Positions 55,046-64,000 of a stretch of 64,000 bases of DNA are shown one piece after another (position 1 is the first letter of the stretch; each line of letters starts with the position of its first letter). The DNA comes from Jaltomata sinuosa (Eukaryota; Streptophyta; Magnoliopsida; Solanales; Solanaceae). A program made the translations under genes and the position numbers. The notes beneath the pieces were generated by a model, which worked only from the letters and a program-made list of their open reading frames with translations, made no database searches and was not told the origin of the DNA. The stretch spans positions 186,001 through 250,000 of the forward strand of contig QJPP01001763.1 of the NCBI GenBank assembly GCA_003996215.1. Reading direction: 5' to 3'.

Positions 55046-56382
55046 ATTACCATCCTAGAGTTGAGGACAAATACATACAAACATAATTTTCTTGGCATTG
55101 ACTTGGCAACCTTTCAATCTTTTTATGGTTACAATTTGCAAATATAATGAACTAGTGGTCCTGAATATAGAGTATTTGCTGTGATGTATAACAAACTGGT
55201 ACTCTGTACCAACTGACACTTGGAGAGCTACAGCGATTTGAATTATCCGGAGAATGCAATGCCTGATGTATAGATTAAAAAAAAAAGATGGAAAATTAGA
55301 CCGATTTCCCGATTCGTCCGCTTTTCCCACCCGCAACCCAATAAATTGGCAAAGCCAACACAAGATTAGGGTCGTCCCCTTCATTCTCTGCTGACCCCGG
55401 CCCTGGCTGGCTTCTAGGGAAGTCGGTTCCTACTGCGCTCACAGCTCGGCTGGCCTGTCAGCGGTATCCTTGGTCAAAGACTTGGTTGGATGCGAGATCT
55501 ACTCCACGAGGAGCGGTGCGGACGTAAAGATGTTGTATTAGGTAGGGTTGAACAACCAGATAGCTTTTGTTCGACTATGTATTTATATTAGAATGTTTAT
55601 GGAATTGGTGGCAAGTTCAGAACTCTTAAACTTCAAATCCAGACTAGGAGGCCGAGTCAAGATTTTTACTAAATAAATTCAAAATATAAAGGAGTAGACA
55701 CACAAAGATGTCAAGGAAATGCAACATCTATTATATATACAGTGAAATTTTACGACGGGGGGTTCATCTAAACCTCCATATGCACCATAATCTTATCAAG
55801 AAAACCAGTGCCTTCTTACTTGTAAGGTAAGTTTCGACAAAACGGACGATGTGTTATCTTGGATTGCTCTATCCATCAAATTGTTGCGACTTTGGTTGTT
55901 GATAGCCAATTGACATCGACAGACAATTAATTCACTTGGAATACGACTTTGAGTAATGTCTGCCCTTCTTCAATACAAAGAAGGGCGAGTCCCAGAGAGG
56001 ATTGCGTCAACCAAAACTTTGACTCTGAGAGTGAGAGTTAACATCAATCCCTCAAAACAAATATGCAAATTTTGAATAGGGAGGGATAAACAACAACACC
56101 ATAAGCTCAAAAGTTTGAAACTTTTTAAGTATGTACATCTTGTTCAACAATTTAAAGCACCAAAACACAAGAATTATTAGGCAAATGTAGAGAAAAATCT
56201 CTCAAATAGCCAATTTAATAGATCTTTATTAGCATATACTAGACTAGAACATATCGAAAATTGTACATGAAGAAGAAGAACAATAGGTTCAAATCACAAG
56301 CGTTAACGTTTATGAAATTTTCTTGAACTCCCTTGTCAGAATTCCTGGTTCCGCCACTGATGATCATGAGTAACCGAAAACG
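55046..56382. other. intergenic space between the FKBP and HIPP genes
   Basis: Apart from the GC-rich segment listed separately, it is AT-rich with no gene recognised. Its right end should hold the HIPP 3' UTR. Confidence 0.4.
55370..55560. other. GC-rich segment of unknown origin
   Basis: About 170 bp (CTGACCCCGGCCCTGGCTGG, GCTCACAGCTCGGCTGGCCT, GAGGAGCGGTGCGGACGTAA) is much richer in GC than the surrounding DNA. The style recalls plant mitochondrial DNA, but I could not name a source gene. Confidence 0.35.
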
Positions 56383-59300
56383 TTACATGACAGAACAAGC
56401 ATTAGGATTCTCATCACTGAAAATCTGTGGTGGATAATTAGCATACTCCATGAAAATGTAGTCCTTTGAATACATATATTCACTTTTCTTGATATCTGTT
56501 GTTGTCTTTTCATCTTCCTCTTTGCCTTTTTCTTCTTCTTTTTTTTCTTCTTTTTTCTCTTCTTCTTTCTTCTCTTCTTCCTTTTTTACCTCTTCTTCCT
56601 TCACTACTATAGCTTGCTTCCCTGTCCTCTTGTACACGTCGTTTGCTAACTTTTCTGGATCAACGACGCCTTTTACTATGACTTGATTGTTTCCTAGGTC
56701 CGTCGTTACAGATTCAACACCTGCAGTACATTTGCAAGTTCGTCATGAATTGACTAGTTTTACGCTAACTGTCAGTATACAAGTTTGTTATACTAATGCA
56801 CAATAATATACTTTGATGTGTGCATTTGCAAGTTCATTACATATGTAAGGATTTAGCAAGAATTGACTAGTTTTACGTTGATTGTCAGCCAACAAGTTCG
56901 TTACCATAATGCACAATAATATGTTTGTTATGTGCATTTGCAAGTTCGTTAACATATGTAAGGATTCAACACGAATTGACTAGCTTCACGTTGGCTGTAC
57001 AGCCAACAAGTTCGTTATAATAATGCACAATAATATGGTTGATATGTGCATTTGCAAGTTCGTTACAAATGTAAGGATTCAACATGAATTGACTAGTTTT
57101 AAGTTGACTGTCAGCCAACAAGTTCGTTATAATAAGGCACAGTAATATATTTGATATGTGCATTTGCAAGTTCGTTACAAATGTAAGGATTCAACATGAA
57201 TTGACTAGTTTCACGCTGGCTGTCAGCCAAAAAGTTCGTTATAATAAGGCACAATAATATATTTGATATGTGCATTTGCAAGTTCGTTACAAATGTAAGG
57301 ATTCAACGTGAATTGACTAGTTTCACGCTGGCTGTCAGCCAAAAAGTTTATTATAATAATGCACAATGATATATGTGATATGTGAATTTGCAAGTTCGTT
57401 ACAGATGTAAGGACTCAACATGAATTGACTAGTTTTACGTTGGCTATCAACCAACAAGTTGGTTATAATAATGCACAATAATATGTTTGATATGTGCATT
57501 TGCAAGTTCGTTACAGATGTAAGGATTCAACATGAATTGACTAGTTTTACATGGACTGTCAGCCAACAAGTTCGTTATAATAAGGCACAGTAATATATTT
57601 GATACGTGCAATTGCAAGTTCGTTACAAATGTAAGAATTCAACATGAATTGACTAGTTTTACGCTTGCTGTCAGTATACAAGTTCGTTATAATAATGCAC
57701 AATAATATGTTTGATATGAGCATTTGCAAGTTCGTTACAGATGTTAGGATTCAACATGAATCGACTAGTTTTACGCTAGTTGTAAGGATACAAGTTGGTT
57801 ATAGTAATGCACAATAATATGTTTGATATGTGCATTTGCAGGTTCGTTACAGGTGAGGATTCAACATGAATAGACTAGTTTCACACTGATATGAGCATTT
57901 GCAAGTTCGTTACAGATGTAAGGATTCAACATGAATTGACTAGTTTCACGTTGGCTATCAGACAACAAGTTCGTTACAATAATACACGATAATACTATTG
58001 ATCTGTGAATGTAGAATGATATGTACCTTGGATTTTGCGGATTCGTTTCTGCAGTGCTTGTGCACAAGCATCACAATGCATCTGAACTGTCATCTTCACT
58101 GTAATGACCGGGGGAGGCTGTCGATTATGTGAAAAACATGACATTTCCGTGTTAATGCACGTACAGAGTGACTAGTTATATTGTATAAAAGAAAGAAATG
58201 ACAGAAAATATATAGTTTCCCAACAAGAAATTAAAGATGCTACAAATGTTGCTTATTCAATTTTATGGCCTTGGCAATAATTCTTGCTGCACAATGATCT
58301 TTATCTAGTGAATTAACAATGGTCTTGGTAATAGTCTATTTGCATTATGATTTGCAAAGACAGAGCAACTATGATTTGCACTTCTAAAAATAAGATGCAC
58401 ATCAATGCTACAAATACAAATAATTACGTCTCAATCTCAAATAAGTTGGGAGTCGGCGCAAGGTAGAGCTACATATTGTGATTATGAATCCTGACTGACC
58501 ATGTTTCTCCATTTAAGCCCAATCCTGAATCCCGACGACGTGAATGGTAGAAAAATCCGACCCCTCAATCCCCCTAAAATAGCATCGTCACACTTAGAGA
58601 CGAATTCAAGATTTTAAATTTGCAAGCCCAATACCAACTCCTCCCCCCTTAAATATAAAGGTCAAGATTTTCTTGAAGTAAAATTAAAGTTGATCATATA
58701 ACCATATCTTATCATTTTCCAAGCAATTTTTTCTTGTCACCTTATCTTAAGTTGTTATGACACGACCATGATGTCACGGGTTCAAGTTATAAGCTAAGGC
58801 TGCGTACAAAAAACTGTTGTGGTCTAGTTCTTCTTCGAACCTCACGCATAGCAAGAGTTTTTGTGAATCAGGTTAACCCCTTTATCTTATCTTTAAATTG
58901 TTGTGTTGGGATTGTTATTTTATAGTATTGTGCATAACAATATAGTAGCAGAAAGAATAGTACAAAAAGTATTGAAATGTCAGTCTCGTGAATCACTCAT
59001 AGGCCCCATTTCAAGATTTTACTGTATGGCAGTGTGGCAGAATAGACAGCTACTCTTTTCACTTCATTCAAACAAAAATAATAATAGTAACAGCTTTTAA
59101 AATTTACAAAAATAATATTTAAATTTAAATTTTTATAATAACGTGCTTAAGATCATAAGTTTATTACTAGTACGTACAAGGATTGTGATGGTACATATGA
59201 ATATAAAGGCGGAGCCATGAGTTCAACTTTATGAACTTTGAATTTTAGAATGACGACTTCAGGTGATAATAATTTAATTCTAAATTTAATATTTATATAT

Positions 59301-62300
59301 ATATATATATAATGAATTTTCCTAAAATAATTGTGTTGTTTGAACAAAAACTATTGAGTTCGATCGAACTCTCATATCCACTTCATGATGGATATAATTT
59401 CTCCACCCTTAACTAGAGAAACTGTCAGTGGTAGAGCTAGATGGAGGGAAGAAGGTTCATCCGAACCTCCTTCATTATTATGTATATATATAATAGATGA
59501 TGAACTATTTTGGTGAAAATTCTGTCATCGCCATTGGGTGTCACCACCTTTAACACGTCTTACGCAACACAAATTAAAATTAGTCGGAGTCTAAAACGAA
59601 TACCAAACACTAAACATTGAGTAAAAACCAAAAACCAAAAACCAAAAACCAAAACAAAATTACAAATTTTAAAGATCTTTATTTTTTCTTGGGAAAAGGG
59701 CTTCATATACTCCTCAAATTTGCGATTTAGAATTGATATACCCCTTTATTATAAAAACGACTCACATATACCCTTATCGTTACACAAATAATGGCTCACA
59801 CATCTTAATGTGTCTATTCAAACTTTATGGCAACCAAGTAGAAATGTGGGGGTGGAATCTATCTACACCACAGATTCATATACCATTTTAATCTCATTGT
59901 ATAGTGTGCCCCCCTACCCCCCCCCCCCCCCCCACCCTCCACAAGTGGATTGCTCAGAGAGTTGTCTTTTTTGCTAAACTTTTTACTGTTAAAAACTCTT
60001 TGTTATGTTGCTATCATTGTCAGCAAGAAAACACCAGTCACAAGCTGTGGTGGCTGCTCTATCAATTCTATATTTCTGTTTTTCATTGTGTCCCTTTTCA
60101 CCAAAAGGATAAATTATTGAAGATTTAATATATAAGCTTTCGTTGTATACAGTCTTATTCTGTATTTCTGCAAAAAGTTATTTTTATTGATCAAGGTAAG
60201 GGTTGGACCACAAAGATCCCGCAAAATTCTGCATTTCTGTAAGAGGTTATTTTCACGACTAAACTCATGAGTTTAGGGTTCACATAGAGACAACTTTATC
60301 AATTACGCTGAGACTTTCTACTTGATGATTGAAAAAGACACTCAATAACTAGTAGTACCAAAACTACTAGAAACAAAAGTTTTTCTCATCGCGAATCAAT
60401 GAGAAATTTGTGCTATAGAATATGATTTTCTCACTCATTTTTCACCGAATCAGCTCACTGGAAAAATGCATGGTGAAAAATAGATTCTCACTGAAATAGT
60501 GAAAAACTCCTAATTATTCCATATAAAAAATTATATTTTTTCTTTTCTCATTGATTCAATCAAAATATCTATGAAAATAAGCCACTCAATATTTTTCAGC
60601 GAAAAGTTCAATGGAAAAATAGAGTAATTTTTAAGTAGTGCAACCACCAAACCTAAGTTATATGGAATATTAAATAGTTTATGTTTTATGTTCTTGACAA
60701 TATAAATATATAATTTTATAAGTAGTTTACTGTAAAGTTCTATCATTTACTAATTTTACTGATAATAATAACTTGATAAAAATAAGTAACTGATATGTTC
60801 ACATGTTAAATATGTTAGAATTTTATATTATAATTGTTCAAAATCTCTTTATATTAGCTTATGTCAATAATCACTTAAGATTGTGTCACTTGATCAAGAA
60901 AAGGACGTGACAAGAACTAACTAGGTTATAAGTTAAGTTGCTCGTGCTCTTTAAAAAAATTATCAAATTAGTTGAATTATCCTTCAAAAATAAAGTATTT
61001 TTAAAGGATCAGACATACATATGTCAATATTTTTCAAGAATTCGAGCAACATAAATTATAAAATATGAAAGAATATGCAGCAACTACTAATTAATCAAAT
61101 ATAATTTAGTGTACTGGGAGCAGCAATTTCAAATCCAGAGGTTAATCGTACTCTGGCAATTTTAAGGCAGAATTTGATTTTTTTGGAGTGATAGTGAAAA
61201 AGTTGATAGATAAGTCACCCTTAATGTTGTTAGGATTTGCCCTGAATTTCCTAACTTATTTGGATTCTACACAATTGTGTTCTAATTCAAAAAGGTTTTC
61301 TTGACGGAAAAAGGTTTTCTTGGTGAACAAGAACTCTACAATATCTATCCTTTTTCTTGGAAGAGAAGTCTTGTAATTCTATAAATAGAAGACATGTTCT
61401 TCTCAAACAGAACACAATAACATCCACGATGTAGTCATCAAAAGAGTCTTGTTTAGGGGAAGATTTTTCTCTCATAGATTTTATGCCTTTTATTTTAGTT
61501 TTCAATGTGTAGGTCAATTGACCAAACCATATCGAATAATAAGCTTTTTGTCATAGTTTTCTTTGTGATCTGATTTATCATTGTTAAAGTTTGCAGTTAT
61601 TAGCTTCCGCATGACGCTCTCTCGATTTCGAACCCAACAAGTGGTATCAAGAGCCGGACGATCCAATGGGTTCAACGATTCAATGAGCCAATGGTCCAAT
61701 AGTTCATGGAGATTGAAAACAGGTTCAAGGCGAGTTCAAATCAAGTTGCAACCAATTTGATGATAATGAAGGTTTTTTGTCAAAAAATAAAAATAAAATA
61801 GTCTGAAGTACTATGTGTGGAGAGAGAAAAAAAATCAATTATATTTCAACAACTCTGCTGCTGATCCATCTTTAAAAATCAAAATCAATTTTCAACCCAT
61901 GCTTACTTTAACGCATGGGTTCCAACTTTCAACTCTTGCTAACTTTTAACGCTTGAGCTCCTTTCAACTCATGCATATATACTTTTAACGCATGAGCTCC
62001 ACTTTTAACCTGTGCTTACTTTTAATGCACAAGGCTTCAATTTTCAACTCTGCTCACTTTTAACACAGGGCTTCAATATTATTAACCCGTGCTTACTTTA
62101 ATGCATAGGGCTTCATTTTTAACTCATATCAATTTTTAATCATGGTAAGCAGCAGTGATATATGAAGATTATGTGAAGAATGAAGATCAAGATTATTTAC
62201 CAGAAAATTCAGGCCAAGGGGAGATTTGTTAGGATTTGCCCTGAATTTCCTAACTTATTTGGATTCTACACAATTGTGTTCTAATTCAAAAAGGTTTTCT

Positions 62301-64000
62301 TGACGGAAAAAGGTTTTCTTGGTGAACAAGAACTCTACAATATCTATCTTTTTTCTTGGAAGAGAAGTCTTGTAATTCTATAAATAGAAGACATGTTCTT
62401 CTCAAACAGAACACAATAACATCCACGATGTAGTCATCAAAAGAGTCTTGTTTAGGGGAAGATTTTTCTCTCATAGATTTTATGCCTTTTATTTTAGTTT
62501 TCAATGTGTAGGTCAATTGACCAAACCATATCGAATAATAAGCTTTTTGTCATAGTTTTCTTTGTGATCTGATTTATCATTGTTAAAGTTTGCAGTTATT
62601 AGCTTCCGCATGACGCCCTCTCAATTTCGAACCCAACAAATGTCACTCTACAAAATTGTACATGAGATTTTCACCTCATACAGCTCCTCGTTCAATTCTT
62701 TCGAGTTCATTAAATCCTTTTCTACGTTCTAAAATTCCCCCTTCTTCCACTTCTCCCCGAATAGCACATTTGCATATTCACATAAAATTCAGAGAAAGAT
62801 CGTACCTCAAAGAAGTGTAATATAGTCAACTTATCCCGATGCAAGCATTTATTAATAGCTAATTTTATGACTCAAACTCGTAATTTATAAATCACGCGAA
62901 GATAACTTTACCTCATCTTTCTTGATCTCTTCTTTGGGCAACTCCTCTTTCTTTTCATCTTTTTTAGTATTTTCTTCCTCTGGTGGCTTTGGCAAAGGTG
63001 AAATCAATTCAACTTTTCTACCACTTTTCTTTTGAATTCTTTCACACACTTTGAGGGGATCTGCATTTTTACCTTTTACAACCACTTTGCTAGCCTTTGA
63101 ATCTGCCTTTACTTCCTCCACTCCTATATTTTTTACCATACATAAAAAAAAATTAAAAATTATGCTTAAATTAAAAGTCATGTTTCTTTTTACCATATGG
63201 ATACAAAAAGAAAAGAATTATTATGTTACAACAAATTAAAATTGATGTCTCATTCAATATGATTAGAAGTCTTGGAGCAACTTTATAGTTGTTTTTGTGT
63301 GATCTATAGGTCAAGGATTCAAGTCGTGAAAGCAGTCATGCACTAAATCTTAGGGTAGACTATCTATATCACACTCTGAAAGATGTTGTCCTTCTCTAAA
63401 TCTTGGTAACAAGGAATATTTTGTGCCCCAAACTGCCTTTTTGTTTCTTGTTCTATACTTCTCGGATCACTTTACTTGTCGTCCTTATTAAAAATAGATG
63501 ATCCAAAATAGTTATTTATTTTCATGACATAAATATGAAGAGATATTAATATAGTGCAAAAGAGAAAAGTATTAAATAATGAAGAATAATAAATAAGAAT
63601 AATATAAAAAATGTGACAAGTAAAAGAGTCTAGAGAAAATATTATTATAAGGTTTGTTTATTGGGTGCATTGTTCAAGAATTCATTAATGAATTAGTTGA
63701 ATTGAAAAACGTGATAATTAGATAGGAGATCATAGAATAAATTAATGAAGCTTTTAATTATATTATATTATGGTATATTCTAGAAGCAGTGTGTATTTAA
63801 CTTTTTATTCCAATGTATTCAAATTAAATCTTATATTATCATGAAAAAGAGTCAGATTTGCCCTTAATCATGATTTACAGCCACACAAATATTTAAGAAC
63901 TATTTTAAATTACTTTTTTTTTTAAATATCGTGTCAAATCAAATAATGTCGAAGCAAGTACCTTGAAAACCTTTGAGGGATCTTGCAACTTTTCTTGCAC
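56383..64000 (-). CDS. heavy-metal-associated isoprenylated plant protein (HIPP), two HMA domains, 5' end outside window
   Basis: Exons 63962-64000 (partial), 62912-63123, 58027-58117 and 56383-56720 join in phases 1, 0 and 1. The first HMA domain spans the window edge: ARKVARSLKGFQ joins GVEEVKADSKASKVVVKGKN and RIQKKSGRKVELISPLPKPP. A Lys/Glu-rich linker follows. The second domain holds the metal motif MHCDAC (VKMTVQMHCDACAQALQKRI, GVESVTTDLGNNQVIVKGVV). A long Glu/Lys run and an aromatic patch lead to the C-terminal CSVM, a CaaX box for prenylation. Family members bind Cu, Zn or Cd in cytosol, nucleus or at membranes. The first domain's CxxC and start codon lie right of the window. Introns are huge for the class: 58118-62911 contains an LTR element, and 56721-58026 is a tandem array. 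Confidence 0.93.
56740..57985. repeat. intron minisatellite of about eleven 112-bp units in the HIPP gene
   Basis: GCATTTGCAAGTTCGTTAC recurs near 56826, 56936, 57050, 57160, 57273, 57388, 57500, 57608, 57720, 57833 and 57897. Each unit also carries TTCAACATGAATTGACTAG, CTGTCAGCCAACAAGTTCG and TAATGCACAATAATATG. It fills nearly the whole last intron, up to about 20 bp from the exon acceptor. Confidence 0.92.
58118..59340 (-). other. left part of the large HIPP intron
   Basis: AT-rich intron. It includes a LINE-type phrase near 58432-58470 (CAATCTCAAATAAGTTGGGA) and the SINE at 58728. A (TA)n block lies at 59291-59312. No exon was recognised. Confidence 0.45.
58728..58880 (+). mobile_element. 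decayed tRNA-derived SINE
   Basis: GATGTCACGGGTTCAAG (B box), AAGGCTGCGTACAAAAAACT, GTTGTGGTCTAGTTC and CGCATAGCAAGAGTTTTTGTG match the GTGCACCGGGCTGCC-type SINE with loss of the A-box end. Confidence 0.65.
59341..60124 (-). other. HIPP intron sequence with simple repeats
   Basis: It includes an AAAACC-type repeat at about 59623-59655 and a poly-C run near 59918-59932. No gene was recognised; the open frame after the poly-C run is not supported. Confidence 0.4.
60125..60320 (-). mobile_element. decayed tRNA-derived SINE
   Basis: GATCAAGGTAAGGGTTGGAC, TGCATTTCTGTAAGAGGTTA and GACAACTTTATCAATTACGC keep the order of the reverse GTGCACCGGGCTGCC-type SINE. Confidence 0.5.
60350..60640. mobile_element. 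CACTA-like MITE
   Basis: ACTACTAGAAACAAAAGTTT at the left pairs with TTTTTAAGTAGT at the right. TTTCTCACTCATTTTTCACC and AGCTCACTGGAAAAATG in the interior relate it to the element at 8331-8568. Confidence 0.5.
60937..61053. mobile_element. MITE with GTTGCTCGGAC-type termini
   Basis: AGTTGCTCGTGCTCTTTAAA and AAGAATTCGAGCAACATAAA are inverted termini. AATTATCCTTCAAAAAT and TTTTTAAAGGATCAGAC form the internal stem. Confidence 0.65.
61228..62638 (+). mobile_element. complete non-autonomous LTR retrotransposon in the HIPP intron
   Basis: Two 412-bp LTRs (61228-61639 and 62227-62638) begin TGTTAGGATTTGCCCTGAAT and end AACCCAACA. A 5-bp duplication AATGT flanks the element (61223-61227 and 62639-62643). 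A primer-binding site matching initiator tRNA-Met (TGGTATCAAGAGCC) follows the first LTR, and a purine tract (GGCCAAGGGGAGA) precedes the second. The 587-bp interior has no gag or pol frame and consists largely of decayed ACTTTTAACGCATGAGCTC-type repeats. Confidence 0.95.
62644..62911 (-). other. HIPP intron between LTR element and exon
   Basis: About 270 bp of intron with no element recognised. Confidence 0.4.
63270..63450 (+). mobile_element. tRNA-derived SINE of the GGATGCTTTGTGCACC type, decayed
   Basis: GTCTTGGAGCAACTTTATAG (A box), GGTCAAGGATTCAAGTCG (B box), CTTAGGGTAGACTATCTATA and TTTTGTGCCCCAAACTGCC follow the order of the SINE near 54170. Confidence 0.65.
63451..63961 (-). other. 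HIPP first visible intron, right part
   Basis: AT-rich intron. A Stowaway-like end (ACTTCTCGGATCACTTTACT) is near 63455. No exon was seen before the partial exon at 63962. Confidence 0.4.

Noticed and set aside
56740..57985. Regularly spaced repeats resembling a CRISPR array
   Set aside because: Units are contiguous 112-bp copies without unique spacers, in a plant intron. It is a minisatellite.
59904..60128. Open frame after the poly-C run, starting with Pro-rich codons
   Set aside because: It is low-complexity at the start with no recognisable domain, and lies within the HIPP intron.
61287..61517. Identical 76-codon open frames in both LTR copies
   Set aside because: They lie in the LTRs and have no similarity to known proteins. 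Duplication reflects the LTR pair, not selection.
1..64000. A biosynthetic cluster, defence island or viral insertion
   Set aside because: The genes belong to unrelated housekeeping and developmental families. No gag-pol, coat or pararetroviral reading frame was found.

Overview
The window is nuclear DNA from a flowering plant, almost certainly a member of the Solanaceae. Genes are AT-rich, split by GT-AG introns and far apart. The space between and inside them is filled with element families I recognise from nightshades: tRNA-derived SINEs, 3' ends of RTE-type LINEs with TTG tails, Au-like SINEs, and many MITEs (Stowaway-like, Tourist-like, hAT-like and others). The species cannot be fixed from the sequence alone.

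Genes were rebuilt exon by exon from splice signals, reading phase and family knowledge. Left to right they are: a D6PK/PVPK-1-like AGC kinase (+, 112-2856); a four-exon universal-stress-protein-domain gene (-, 3788-5815); a WEB-family coiled-coil protein (-, 9347-12026); a 13-exon acetoacetyl-CoA thiolase (-, 15647-21096) with a possible 14th exon at 14405-14438; an ALKBH2-like DNA dealkylase (-, 23123-25597); a small single-C2-domain protein (-, 27098-28594); a LEC1-type NF-YB gene with an apparent one-base frameshift (-, about 31809-34810); a lysine/histidine-transporter pseudogene (+, about 38721-39015); the TRAPP subunit TRS31/TRAPPC5 (-, 39818-46032); a thylakoid-lumen FKBP16-3-like protein (+, 47181-53412); and the 3' part of a heavy-metal-associated isoprenylated protein (HIPP) that runs off the right edge (-, 56383-64000).

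These are housekeeping or developmental genes, not one pathway. From memory, the thiolase, C2-protein and L1L NF-YB order resembles an Arabidopsis chromosome 5 block (At5g47720, At5g47710, At5g47670), and the kinase and WEB genes resemble At5g55910 and At5g55860.

The unusual content is in the introns and gene edges. The thiolase stop codon overlaps a perfect splice donor that would add a tail ending SSL, a peroxisomal-type signal. The FKBP targeting exon is tandemly duplicated in a frame usable as an alternative exon. Intron tandem arrays occur in TRS31 (with copied splice acceptors), HIPP and ALKBH2. Two elements have clear borders: a 1.24 kb Mutator-like element with an exact 9-bp target duplication, and a young 1.41 kb non-autonomous LTR retrotransposon with 412-bp LTRs. 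I found no gene cluster that looks like a new biological system, and no CRISPR, phage or bacterial features.
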